A stretch of DNA of 64,000 nucleotides. Origin: Alkalihalobacillus sp. TS-13 (GTDB lineage Bacteria; Bacillota; Bacilli; Bacillales; Fictibacillaceae). The stretch covers positions 310,001-374,000 of the forward strand of contig NZ_JAHKSI010000002.1 in NCBI RefSeq assembly GCF_019720915.1. Reading direction: 5' to 3'. The notes beneath the pieces were generated by a model. That model did no database searches. It had not been told where the DNA came from and saw nothing but the letters and a program-made list of their open reading frames with translations. Position 1 is the stretch's first letter. Every line of letters begins with the position of its first letter. The translations under genes were made by a program, and so were the position numbers. Positions 24,080 through 31,428 of the stretch are shown piece by piece.

Positions 24080-24112
24080 AAAAGGGTTGACCATTATTGG
24101 CCGACCCTTTTT
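24080..24112 (-). terminator. Terminator of the YjcZ-type gene
   Basis: Hairpin AAAAGGGT...ACCCTTTTT with interior CC/GG; on the minus strand it ends in CCCTTTTCG. Confidence 0.65.
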
Positions 24113-24166
24113 CCTAGTCAATATGAAAATGGTGGACAAAGCCCTCCACTGCTTTTGAATGACAAA

Positions 24167-24325
24167 TTACCAGCCGTAGCCGCCGCCATATCCATCGTCA
24201 CAACCACAGCCGCCGTAGCCGTATCCGCCACCGCCGCCATAAGAAGCTCCTACAATAATTAGTAAGATGAACAAAACAACGATTAAAGTGAAACCTTTAC
24301 CGCCTTTTCTTTTTCCATCGCTCAT
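24167..24325 (-). CDS. YjcZ-family sporulation microprotein
   Basis: A 52-residue protein: a basic start MSDGKRKGGKG, one transmembrane helix (FTLIVVLFILLIIVGA) and a Gly/Tyr-rich tail with a CGC motif ending YGGGYGW. This is the pattern of the YjcZ family, found only in spore formers. The ribosome site AAAGGAGG is strong. It is evidence that the organism sporulates. Confidence 0.88.
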   Translation of the reverse strand: MSDGKRKGGKGFTLIVVLFILLIIVGASYGGGGGYGYGGCGCDDGYGGGYGW

Positions 24326-24498
24326 GTTTTCAGCCTCCTTTTTATCTAGTCACTACTACATTATGTTGAAAAAAACACACATGATAGGGACAAATATGGA
24401 GGTCTGTAAAATTATGCGAATGTCTAGAACACGTACACATATTATTCGGCATGCTATAACACACTATATGTACAACTTTCTAGAGGAGGAAGCCCAAA

Positions 24499-24762
24499 AT
24501 GACAGAACATGAATCTTTAAGGACATTTCTCACTCGCGCAGAGCAAGTGATCGAGTATGCCTCAAAACAGAATGAACTATATAACCATCAAGAACCACAG
24601 GTTGACGCTGCGATCTACTCCGGCGCACAACAACAGCTTGAAGAAGCTTATCTTGATTTGCAAAAGGTATCACATAGTGCCACACCACAACAACGCGAAG
24701 AAATCCAACGTGTTATGGCCCGGATTCTGGATCTGCAAAATGATATGATCATCAATGATTGA
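24499..24762 (+). CDS. DUF2524 family protein (YtzC-like)
   Basis: An 87-residue helical protein matching DUF2524, which includes B. subtilis YtzC: LRTFLTRAEQVIEYASKQNE, then an antiparallel helix QQQLEEAYLDLQKV and the C-terminal RVMARILDLQNDMI. Ribosome site GAGGAGG. Function unknown. A hairpin GGACTG...CAGTCC follows at 24767-24798. Confidence 0.82.
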   Translation: MTEHESLRTFLTRAEQVIEYASKQNELYNHQEPQVDAAIYSGAQQQLEEAYLDLQKVSHSATPQQREEIQRVMARILDLQNDMIIND

Positions 24763-24813
24763 AAATTGGGACTGTCCAGCATTCAACGGGCAGTCCTGTT
24801 TACTTTATCAAAT

Positions 24814-24842
24814 CAAAAAGAACACTTCGTAATCGAAGTGTC
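24814..24842 (-). terminator. Terminator of the 3-hydroxybutyrate operon
   Basis: Perfect arms ACACTTCG/CGAAGTGT with loop TAAT; on the minus strand followed by TCTTTTTG. Confidence 0.85.
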
Positions 24843-24855
24843 CTCCTCTTAAAAC

Positions 24856-25632
24856 TTATTGTGCGGTATATCCACCGTCGATAACAACGGCTTGCCCTGT
24901 AATGCCTTTTGCTTTTTCACTAGCCAGGAACAAGGTGTAATCAGCAACTTCTTTTACAGATAACAACCGTTTCTGTGGCACTAGCGGATAAATGACTTCC
25001 TCCATTACCTGCTCTTTTGAAACCCCTCGATTTTTCGCAAGATCCTCAAGCTGATTCTGCACGAGCGGTGTATCAATGTACCCTGGACAAATCGCATTCA
25101 CCGTCACCCCATGTTCTGCTGCTTCCAAAGCTGTCACTTTCGTCAACCCGATAACGCCATGCTTTGCGCTATTGTATGCAGCTTTACCTGCGAATCCGAC
25201 AAGTCCGTTGATTGAGGACATGTTCAGAATTCGGCCGAAACCCTGTTTTTTCATAATTGGAAGGGCATGTTTCGTTGCTATAAATGGTGCGACTAGCATA
25301 ACGCGTGTCAGCAATTCGAATTTCTCCGTTGGAAATTCTTCAACAGAAGCGACATGCTGCAATCCTGCATTATTGATTAAAATATCAAGACTGCCGAAAT
25401 GTGCGACAGTTTTATCAATCGACTGTTTCACTTCATCTTCCATTGTGACATCACATCTTAACCCAAGTGCTTGATGTCCTTCATCGTTCAGTTTCTGGGC
25501 AGCTTCTTTTACACCATCTTCATTTAAGTCGACGAGGGCAACCTTTGCACCCTGTTGGGCGAATGAGAGGGCAAGTTCATAGCCGATTCCACTCGCTGCT
25601 CCAGTGATATACACAACTTTATCACTAACCAC
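24856..25632 (-). CDS. 3-hydroxybutyrate dehydrogenase (SDR family)
   Basis: Classical short-chain dehydrogenase of 258 residues that oxidises (R)-3-hydroxybutyrate to acetoacetate with NAD. The Rossmann motif is ITGAASGIGYELA, with NNAGLQHVASVEEFP, catalytic Ser in MSSINGLVG, YxxxK in AYNSAKHG, and the C-terminal GITGQAVVIDGGYTAQ. LQHVASVEEFP and the ending DGGYTAQ are characteristic of the HBDH subgroup. The gene follows a GntP permease 21 bases away and is under the sigma-54 promoter at 27065. Confidence 0.9.
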   Translation of the reverse strand: MVSDKVVYITGAASGIGYELALSFAQQGAKVALVDLNEDGVKEAAQKLNDEGHQALGLRCDVTMEDEVKQSIDKTVAHFGSLDILINNAGLQHVASVEEFPTEKFELLTRVMLVAPFIATKHALPIMKKQGFGRILNMSSINGLVGFAGKAAYNSAKHGVIGLTKVTALEAAEHGVTVNAICPGYIDTPLVQNQLEDLAKNRGVSKEQVMEEVIYPLVPQKRLLSVKEVADYTLFLASEKAKGITGQAVVIDGGYTAQ

Positions 25633-25653
25633 GAATGCTCCTCCTTTTTTAGA

Positions 25654-26973
25654 TTAGATTCCGACTCCTAGTGAGAATAGGATAACCGCTAACGCCAATC
25701 CTATTAACGGCACGATGACCGTCAATGCTCCTACAGCTCCATACGCTGCACTATGAGATTCTCCGCAAATTGCCCGGACAGTCGTAACGACATAACCGTT
25801 ATGAGGGAGTGAATCAAGAGCACCAGATGATATCGCTACAGTACGGTGCAAGGCTTCTGCATTAACACCCATATCCATATAATGTGGAGCTAAAATCGGT
25901 AATGCAATCGCTTGACCACCAGAAGCTGACCCGGTCATCCCTGCAATCACACTTACTGCTATCGCCCCACCGATCAATGGACTTCCAGGAATGTTCGTCA
26001 TCGCACTGACTGCGGTATCAAAGGCAGGAACAGCTTTTGCAACACCACCGAATCCAACTACCGCTGCAGTGTTCCCAATAGCAATCAATGCACCTAATGT
26101 ACCTGCAGAAATAGCTTCCCAGAAATCTGTGAAATACTTTCTGTTCAAGAAGTAAGCTGAAATCACGCCGCCTAATAACGCCACAATCAACGCAGATTGT
26201 TGTAAGGAATCATGAAAAATGAAGGAGATGATCAATACGACAACCAACGGGATTAGACCTGTGAGTGGATGAGGAAGCTCTTTTTCTACCACATCAGGAT
26301 CGTCTTCCCGTGCTTCAAATCGTTCACCATTCGCGACTGCTTTTGCAAGCATTCTCTTCAACCACCAGTAACCAAACACCGCCATGAAGACTGCGACAAG
26401 CACACTGACTTCCCAACCCGCATACGGTGATGTTCCTAAATATTCAATTGGGATCCAGTTTTGGATTTCTGGGGAACCAGCAGATGTCATCGTAAAGGTT
26501 ACTGAACCGAACGCAAGTGCCGCTGGTATGAAGCGACGTGGGAGATCCGCTTGTTTAAATAAGCTGAGTGCCATCGGATATACTGAGAAAGCTACAACGA
26601 ATAAGCTCACCCCGCCATAAGTCAAAACAGCACAAGCGAGAACAATTGCAAGTACTGCCTGTTTCATTCCGAGTTTTTCAACAATCCACTTGGAAACACT
26701 GTCAGCAGCGCCACTGTCTTCCATGACTTTCCCAAATATTGCACCTAGTAAGAACATGAGGAACCAGGCTGTAACGAAGCTTGAGAATCCAGCCATATAG
26801 TCCCCGACGAGATTCGCTCCCCCTTCCTCTGCAAGCTGTGGAAAGAGGGGCAGACCACTTAAGACTGCAGTGAACAATGCACAAAGTGGTGCAACGACAA
26901 GCAGGTTCATGCCCCTCATCGTTAATACGATTAATAAAATAAGACCACCGATCAAACCGATCATGCTTAACAT
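25654..26973 (-). CDS. GntP-family permease of the 3-hydroxybutyrate operon
   Basis: A transporter of 439 residues with about 12 helices, GntP family (gluconate:H+ symporter relatives). Family blocks are AVLTYGGVSLFVVAFSVYP, SPEIQNWIP and a glycine-rich GMTGSASGGQAIALP segment, then SSGALDSLPHNGYVVT. The start at 26973 follows GGGAGG; an upstream in-frame extension lacks a site. Coupling with the dehydrogenase suggests uptake of 3-hydroxybutyrate, as proposed for YxjC in B. subtilis. Confidence 0.88.
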   Translation of the reverse strand: MLSMIGLIGGLILLIVLTMRGMNLLVVAPLCALFTAVLSGLPLFPQLAEEGGANLVGDYMAGFSSFVTAWFLMFLLGAIFGKVMEDSGAADSVSKWIVEKLGMKQAVLAIVLACAVLTYGGVSLFVVAFSVYPMALSLFKQADLPRRFIPAALAFGSVTFTMTSAGSPEIQNWIPIEYLGTSPYAGWEVSVLVAVFMAVFGYWWLKRMLAKAVANGERFEAREDDPDVVEKELPHPLTGLIPLVVVLIISFIFHDSLQQSALIVALLGGVISAYFLNRKYFTDFWEAISAGTLGALIAIGNTAAVVGFGGVAKAVPAFDTAVSAMTNIPGSPLIGGAIAVSVIAGMTGSASGGQAIALPILAPHYMDMGVNAEALHRTVAISSGALDSLPHNGYVVTTVRAICGESHSAAYGAVGALTVIVPLIGLALAVILFSLGVGI

Positions 26974-27064
26974 CCTATATCCTCCCTTAACTCTTCGATT
27001 TATTGGAATCGCTTTCAAATTTATCTTTTATTGTGAAAGCAATTTCCAATCCAATCGCTATAAA

Positions 27065-27082
27065 ATGCAAGTTCCATGCCAA
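27065..27082 (-). promoter_or_regulatory. Sigma-54 (-24/-12) promoter
   Basis: On the minus strand TTGGCAT-GGAAC-TTGCAT (27082 to 27065) matches the sigma-54 consensus TTGGCAC-N5-TTGCAT at all but one position. It lies about 90 bases upstream of the GntP permease gene, downstream of a sigma-54 activator gene. Confidence 0.93.
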
Positions 27083-27132
27083 GTAAGAAATATCGATATA
27101 TCAAGGTTTCAAAAATATTTATGAGGCTATTA

Positions 27133-27148
27133 TTCCGAAAAGTCGGAA
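27133..27148 (-). promoter_or_regulatory. Probable activator binding site for the sigma-54 promoter
   Basis: Perfect inverted repeat TTCCGA-AAAG-TCGGAA, extended by ATTAT/ATAAT on the outside. It is centred about 65 bases upstream of the -24 element, a suitable place for an upstream activating sequence bound by the adjacent Fis-type activator. Confidence 0.65.
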
Positions 27149-27186
27149 AATAATGAAAGTAAAACAACCAAAACCCTCACTACCAT

Positions 27187-27228
27187 TAAAAATTCCAGAA
27201 ACCCGGAAGGATTCCGGAATTCTGGAAT
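27187..27228 (-). terminator. Nested palindrome, terminator of the activator gene or second activator site
   Basis: Arms ATTCCAGAA (27192-27200) and TTCTGGAAT (27220-27228) enclose CCGGAA-GGA-TTCCGG (27203-27217). On the minus strand the outer stem ends in TTTTTAA, five bases after the regulator stop, so it looks like a terminator. The inner TTCCGG half-sites also resemble the TTCCGA site at 27133, so activator binding is possible. Confidence 0.65.
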
Positions 27229-27233
27229 GAGTT

Positions 27234-28604
27234 TCAGAACAAATCATATTTTTTCAGTTTTTCGTAGAAACTGGATTTTCCGATACCAAGAGTTTTGGCA
27301 GCTGCAAGCTTATTGCCGGCATTTTGGGCTAGAGCTTCTTTAATTGCACTGATCTCCGTCTCTTCAACCAGCTCCTGCAATGATTTACTTCCGATTTTGA
27401 GACTATCATTTTCATGTAAATATTCAGGGAGGGAGGTTTTATCGATTGTTTCATCATACGCCAAGTGGACAGCTGCTTCGATTACATTTTCAAGCTCACG
27501 TATGTTACCGGGCCAATTATGACGGAACAAAATTTTGTTGACCTCTTCATCTATGCATTGAATCCGTTTTCCTGTTCGCCTCGTTACTTTTTCAAGAAAA
27601 TGTTCTACCAAAGGAGTAATGTCATCCTTTCGTTCACGTAAAGCTGGGATGTGAAGCTGGAAACCATTGATCCGATAAAATAGGTCTTCCCGGAACAGCT
27701 TTTCCTGGACCATTTTTTCAAGTGGACGATTCGTTGCGGCAATGACACGGACATTGACCTTCTCCGTTTTATTGGCACCAATGGGCTCAATTTCTTTTTC
27801 CTGTAAGACGCGTAATAACTTTGCCTGCATCCGTAATGGCATGTCCCCGATTTCATCCAAAAACAACGTACCCTCATTTGCCAGGATGAACTTTCCGACT
27901 TTACCACCTTTTTTCGCCCCTGTAAACGCTCCTTCCACGTATCCGAAAAGCTCAGACTCCAGGAGGTTGTCCGGTATTGCCGCGCAATTCACTTTTACGA
28001 AGGGAGCCGTACTCCTTTCACTCAATTGGTGGATACTATGGGCCAACAGCTCTTTCCCCGTGCCGCTTTCTCCTCGGATCAAAACGGAAATATCCCCACT
28101 TGAAATCTTCTTTACCTGATTTTTCAACTCTTTTATCGAATCTGAAACGCCAACAAGATCATTCAGGGAATATTTTGCTCCATTATTGGCACTCCACTCT
28201 TTACGGTAAAATTCGAGTTCTGAAAACAGACTTTTCACATGACTGTTCATTTTCTTCCATTGCTCAGTGTCTCGGAAAATGACCGTACCGAGTGCAGCCA
28301 CAACTTCATTCTCATGAAAAATCGGAATCCGGTTGGCGATCATATAGTTCCCTTTGATGTATTGGAGGTCAGCGATTTCCGCCTTTCCAGTCTGGGCGAC
28401 GATATGCATTCTCGTGTTTTCGATCACGTCTGTCACGTGCATACCAATGACTTTCTTTGTATCAATCTCGAGGAATTCACAATAGTTTTTATTCATGAAG
28501 CGAACTTTTCCTTCTGTATCGACGACGACCACCCATTCAAAGGCATTATCGATAATGGCTTCCAGAATGCTTTTATCTTTGAAACTGAAATCTGTCTGCA
28601 GCAA
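27234..28604 (-). CDS. Sigma-54-dependent activator with PAS, AAA+ and Fis domains
   Basis: Bacterial enhancer-binding protein of 456 residues. An N-terminal PAS domain (from IDNAFEWVVVVDTEGKVRF) senses a signal; the AAA+ domain has Walker A GESGTGKE, the sigma-54 contact GAFTGA, Walker B LFLDEIGDM and a C-terminal HNWPGNIRELENV box; the Fis-type helix-turn-helix is AAAKTLGIGKSSFYEKLKKY. It precedes the GntP/HBDH operon, whose promoter is sigma-54 type, so it very probably activates that operon in response to 3-hydroxybutyrate or a related compound. Confidence 0.93.
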   Translation of the reverse strand: MLQTDFSFKDKSILEAIIDNAFEWVVVVDTEGKVRFMNKNYCEFLEIDTKKVIGMHVTDVIENTRMHIVAQTGKAEIADLQYIKGNYMIANRIPIFHENEVVAALGTVIFRDTEQWKKMNSHVKSLFSELEFYRKEWSANNGAKYSLNDLVGVSDSIKELKNQVKKISSGDISVLIRGESGTGKELLAHSIHQLSERSTAPFVKVNCAAIPDNLLESELFGYVEGAFTGAKKGGKVGKFILANEGTLFLDEIGDMPLRMQAKLLRVLQEKEIEPIGANKTEKVNVRVIAATNRPLEKMVQEKLFREDLFYRINGFQLHIPALRERKDDITPLVEHFLEKVTRRTGKRIQCIDEEVNKILFRHNWPGNIRELENVIEAAVHLAYDETIDKTSLPEYLHENDSLKIGSKSLQELVEETEISAIKEALAQNAGNKLAAAKTLGIGKSSFYEKLKKYDLF

Positions 28605-28779
28605 TGTTCTCCGCCCTCTCCCTTTTTACTACTCCTTACTCTACCATATTCCGTAAATAAATTATAAGAGTATTCAGACGATCCAAACCCCTTACAATTT
28701 CACGTTGTCATGATTCTTTATGAAACAGTAGCTATCACCAGGCATATACTATAAGAGTATCTATTCTGGGGGAATCGCC

Positions 28780-28986
28780 GTGTGGGATCGCATACTTCTT
28801 ATCTTATTGCTTCTTTACCTTCTATTGATCATTATTCTTCAAAACCCGCTTTTTAATGATCATCGTTCAAATTCAAATTCAAATTCGAATCCAATTACGA
28901 TTGTTGGAAACATTGGACCAGTAAGCTATGAAGATGGAACACTCAAAATTCAATACATTGGATATCCTTTCGTTCCATTTCGGTAA
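28780..28986 (+). CDS. Hypothetical small membrane protein
   Basis: 68 residues from a GTG at 28780, after TGGGGGAATCGCC. One transmembrane helix (RILLILLLLYLLLIIILQ), an SNSNSNS stretch and a short tail rich in Tyr, Pro and Gly. The AAATTC repeats in the coding sequence explain the Ser/Asn run. Unknown function; a good terminator follows. Confidence 0.68.
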   Translation: MWDRILLILLLLYLLLIIILQNPLFNDHRSNSNSNSNPITIVGNIGPVSYEDGTLKIQYIGYPFVPFR

Positions 28987-28993
28987 CAAGCAC

Positions 28994-29021
28994 GAGGGCT
29001 GACGATTTCAGCTCTTTTTTT
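28994..29021 (+). terminator. Terminator after the 68-residue gene
   Basis: Arms AGGGCTGA/TCAGCTCT (one G-U pair) with loop CGATT, then seven Ts. Confidence 0.88.
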
Positions 29022-29034
29022 ATTGAGCTATGTT

Positions 29035-29110
29035 AGACCTTTTGATGATTTTAGCGAAATTCACTCCCTTTCCGCAGGTCAAGTCACAATCTTCTTGTAA
29101 AAATCCCAAA
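29035..29110. repeat. Remnant of the GTTGATTTY element
   Basis: GAAATTCACTCCCTTTCCGC is shared with the left part of other copies; the rest is degraded. It lies just left of the 29140 element. Confidence 0.5.
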
Positions 29111-29139
29111 ATATGAATGGTTTTTACATAGTAGCAAAT

Positions 29140-29222
29140 ACTTAAAGAAAACTTGGCTCAGCCAATAGCCTTAGCTGGATGAGTCTTATATTAAATAAGG
29201 ATTTTTATTCTTTCTTTAAATG
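29140..29222. repeat. 80-90 bp AACTTGGC repeat element, copy 2, complete ends
   Basis: Begins ACTTAAAGAAAACTTGGC and ends TTCTTTCTTTAAATGT, giving an 11-base terminal inverted repeat with one mismatch. The interior has CAGCCAATAGCCTTAGCTGG. It lies directly upstream of the ribosome site of the next gene (29242), so it must be part of that gene's promoter or leader. Confidence 0.78.
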
Positions 29223-29241
29223 TAAAAGGAGTGAAGGAGTA

Positions 29242-29931
29242 ATGAAGCTAAAGAATTTTGGACTTGCTTTATTAGGAATAGCTGTTATGGGAATGATTTC
29301 ACCCCAATATGCAGACGCATCTAATATGGATATTGAGGGGACTGTCTCGATGAAGTCATCCGAAGAGGTTAAAGAGGATGAAGGTCATAAAGGGCGACTA
29401 AGCCTTGCACCAGCGACACATCATAAGTTTGATAAGAAAGAGATCCGTTCACTTTTAGAAAAAGGCCATTCGAAAGAAAATGTCTTCCAGGCAGCACAAA
29501 TCGCAAAGCTCTCTGAAAAGTCGATTGAGGAAGTTCTGAATCACTATAATCGATCTAAATCCTGGGAGAAGACGGCAGAACATTACGGAGTCAGTCCTGA
29601 AAAGTTAGCTGAGCAAAAAGCCAGATGGAAAGCACATAAAAAGAAATTCCAACAGCACAAAGGTGAGATTCTCAGTTATGTCGCTGATTATTCCAATAAG
29701 GATGTAACTGAACTGAAAGGTTACTTGAAGCAAGATATCCGTATGCCACAGCTCGTAAAGGCGGCAATCGTAGCAAAACTGAGCAATAAAGATTTGAAGG
29801 AAGTCATCAACTATAAAAAAGCAGGTCATTCAAGAGAAGAAATGATGAAACATTTCAATGTCAGCGATGCGCAAATGCATGCTGAGATGCTAAAAGTGTG
29901 GTCAGATATAAAGTCGATCATGAAAAAATAA
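29242..29931 (+). CDS. Exported hypothetical protein with internal helical repeat
   Basis: 229 residues. A Sec signal peptide (MKLKNFGLALLGIAVMGMIS, cleavage probably after ADA) leads to a charged helical protein. Two halves resemble each other: KKEIRSLLEKGHSKENVFQ with AAQIAKLSEKSIEEVLNHY, and a later KGEILSYVADYS with AAIVAKLSNKDLKEVINYKK; each ends in a short VSPEKLAEQ or VSDAQMHAEM unit. This suggests a duplicated helix-turn-helix-like module outside the cell. No family recognised. The start at 29242 follows AAGGAGTA. Confidence 0.75.
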   Translation: MKLKNFGLALLGIAVMGMISPQYADASNMDIEGTVSMKSSEEVKEDEGHKGRLSLAPATHHKFDKKEIRSLLEKGHSKENVFQAAQIAKLSEKSIEEVLNHYNRSKSWEKTAEHYGVSPEKLAEQKARWKAHKKKFQQHKGEILSYVADYSNKDVTELKGYLKQDIRMPQLVKAAIVAKLSNKDLKEVINYKKAGHSREEMMKHFNVSDAQMHAEMLKVWSDIKSIMKK

Positions 29932-29938
29932 CCTTAAG

Positions 29939-29972
29939 GAAGATGGGCTGACAGTAAAGTCCATCTTTTTTA
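29939..29972 (+). terminator. Terminator of the exported-protein gene
   Basis: Arms AGATGGGCT/AGTCCATCT followed by six Ts, eight bases after the stop. Confidence 0.8.
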
Positions 29973-29982
29973 ATATTCTTTT

Positions 29983-30066
29983 CGTTGCGGGGTCTCACCT
30001 GGCTCGCTGTTCCGCAGGAGTGTCGTGAATTTCCTTAAAAATCAACAACGAAGATTAACAAAGCCT
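29983..30066. repeat. Right-end fragment of the GTTGATTTY element
   Basis: Contains GCGGGGTCTCACCTGGCTCG, CCGCAGGAGTGTCGTGAATT, AAAATCAACAACGAAG and the outer end TTAACAAAGCC. The left half is missing. The rest of the 29932-30229 gap holds nothing I can assign. Confidence 0.72.
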
Positions 30067-30229
30067 TAATTTAAATGTTTAGCTCCATCATGTTGGGGAC
30101 ACTCTTTTCCCGTTTTTCTCCTCTTCCTGTCCAAAGAATCCTTCTATGAAGAATCAACTCTAAATAAAGGACTTTCTTTTCTTTGATGGAATATAGAAAA
30201 ACAGTCAGAAAAGAAGGAGCTAATGACGA

Positions 30230-30811
30230 ATGTGGATCAAACCTGTAACACTTAAAGGCAACCGTATCACAATCCGTCCTATGGAAATGAAAGATATAGA
30301 TGAGTTATATGGAGCAGCCCAGTATGAAGGAATTTGGGATTACATGCCTATGGAAATCACATCTCCTGAGGAAATGAAGAAGCTTGTCCAACAAGCTTTG
30401 ACGGCAAAAGAAAATGGTACTGAGTTCCCTTTTGTCATCTATGACCAGGTACAACAGAAGCTTGTGGGAAGCACACGTTTCCTGGATATTTCGGAAAAAG
30501 ATAAACATCTTGAAATTGGCTGGACATGGCTGACTCCATCCGTTTGGCGTTCAGCTGTGAATACTGAATGCAAATATCTGTTGTTACGTCATTGTTTTGA
30601 AGAACTGGAGACGATACGGGTACAACTGAAAACGGACGGTCGAAATAAGCGTTCCCAGGCTGCGATCGAGCGGATCGGCGGGGTTCGTGAGGGAGTCCTT
30701 CGAAAGAGCCGAATGACATATACAGGATATATACGTGATACTGTCTATTTCAGCATTCTTGAATCAGAATGGCCGAATGTGAAAAAGAAACTAGAAGAGA
30801 AGCTTAATTGA
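30230..30811 (+). CDS. GNAT acetyltransferase
   Basis: RimJ/RimL-like acetyltransferase of 193 residues. It begins VTLKGNRITIRPMEMKDIDELY, and the middle shows LEIGWTWLTPSVWRSAVNTE, where the acetyl-CoA loop has lost the usual Gly-x-Gly/Ala pattern, followed by IRVQLKTDGRNKRSQAAIER with the conserved Asn. This SA(V)NTE variant is normal for the subgroup with W-T-W-L. AAGGAG precedes the ATG. Substrate unknown. Confidence 0.85.
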   Translation: MWIKPVTLKGNRITIRPMEMKDIDELYGAAQYEGIWDYMPMEITSPEEMKKLVQQALTAKENGTEFPFVIYDQVQQKLVGSTRFLDISEKDKHLEIGWTWLTPSVWRSAVNTECKYLLLRHCFEELETIRVQLKTDGRNKRSQAAIERIGGVREGVLRKSRMTYTGYIRDTVYFSILESEWPNVKKKLEEKLN

Positions 30812-30815
30812 CGAT

Positions 30816-31202
30816 CTACTGCTTCTCTTTACTTTTTTTCAAATAGCGGATCAGATCATCTGCATCATATGTTTTGTATTCTAGCTCTCGGGTGTTGAAT
30901 ACAAGGTATGCTGGTGCAGATTCGATCTCGAGAACTGGGTAGTCGAGTTGCGCATCCTCTAAAGAACCCACCTTCTGTATACTAGCCGAAGAGTAATGCA
31001 CCCCCTCCTCCCGCAACATTTCCATTTCGAAATCAGAATCACCGACTACAAATAAGGATAATTGGTTTTCATCCTCCGCTAAAAAAGGTGGCCCGAACGC
31101 CGGTGGTCCATCCTCTGGCAAATCTATCTGCGTACTCCAGAATATAAGGATGATTGCAATGGTGACACCAAGGGTTATCAACTTTTGTTTGTCCTTTTTC
31201 AA
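30816..31202 (-). CDS. Hypothetical membrane-anchored protein
   Basis: 128 residues: a basic start MKKDKQKL, one transmembrane segment (ITLGVTIAIILIFW) and an extracytoplasmic domain with the pattern SLFVVGDSDFEMEMLREEGV. No family recognised. The TTG at 31202 is selected because GGAGGGG lies six bases upstream; the TTG at 31205 is too close. It lies 16 bases after a 41-residue membrane-protein gene on the same strand. Confidence 0.68.
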   Translation of the reverse strand: MKKDKQKLITLGVTIAIILIFWSTQIDLPEDGPPAFGPPFLAEDENQLSLFVVGDSDFEMEMLREEGVHYSSASIQKVGSLEDAQLDYPVLEIESAPAYLVFNTRELEYKTYDADDLIRYLKKSKEKQ

Positions 31203-31218
31203 CAAAACCCCTCCCTTG

Positions 31219-31344
31219 TTATTTACTACGATTGAGATCTTCCAAAAGATCAATCACCCTGTCGTTTTGTTTCATAATTTTTCTCAAGCTGCTTTGTACG
31301 CCGAGAATCCCCATCAATACGACTATGGTCAGAAATATCATCAT
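31219..31344 (-). CDS. Small membrane protein of 41 residues
   Basis: The product is one transmembrane helix (MMIFLTIVVLMGILGVQSSL) and an amphipathic charged tail ending RVIDLLEDLNRSK. The ATG at 31344 has AGGTG six bases upstream. The same layout (a single helix followed by a short coiled tail with LLIEEIR or ELEKKMDE) is seen in the products at 34087 and 50828, suggesting a class of similar small membrane proteins. Confidence 0.62.
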   Translation of the reverse strand: MMIFLTIVVLMGILGVQSSLRKIMKQNDRVIDLLEDLNRSK

Positions 31345-31428
31345 GGTCATCACCTGCTTTCTTTCGTACCCTTGCGCCCTCTTTTGCATATCGTATATGT
31401 ATGATTGGTTGGTAAAGGAGTTAGATCT

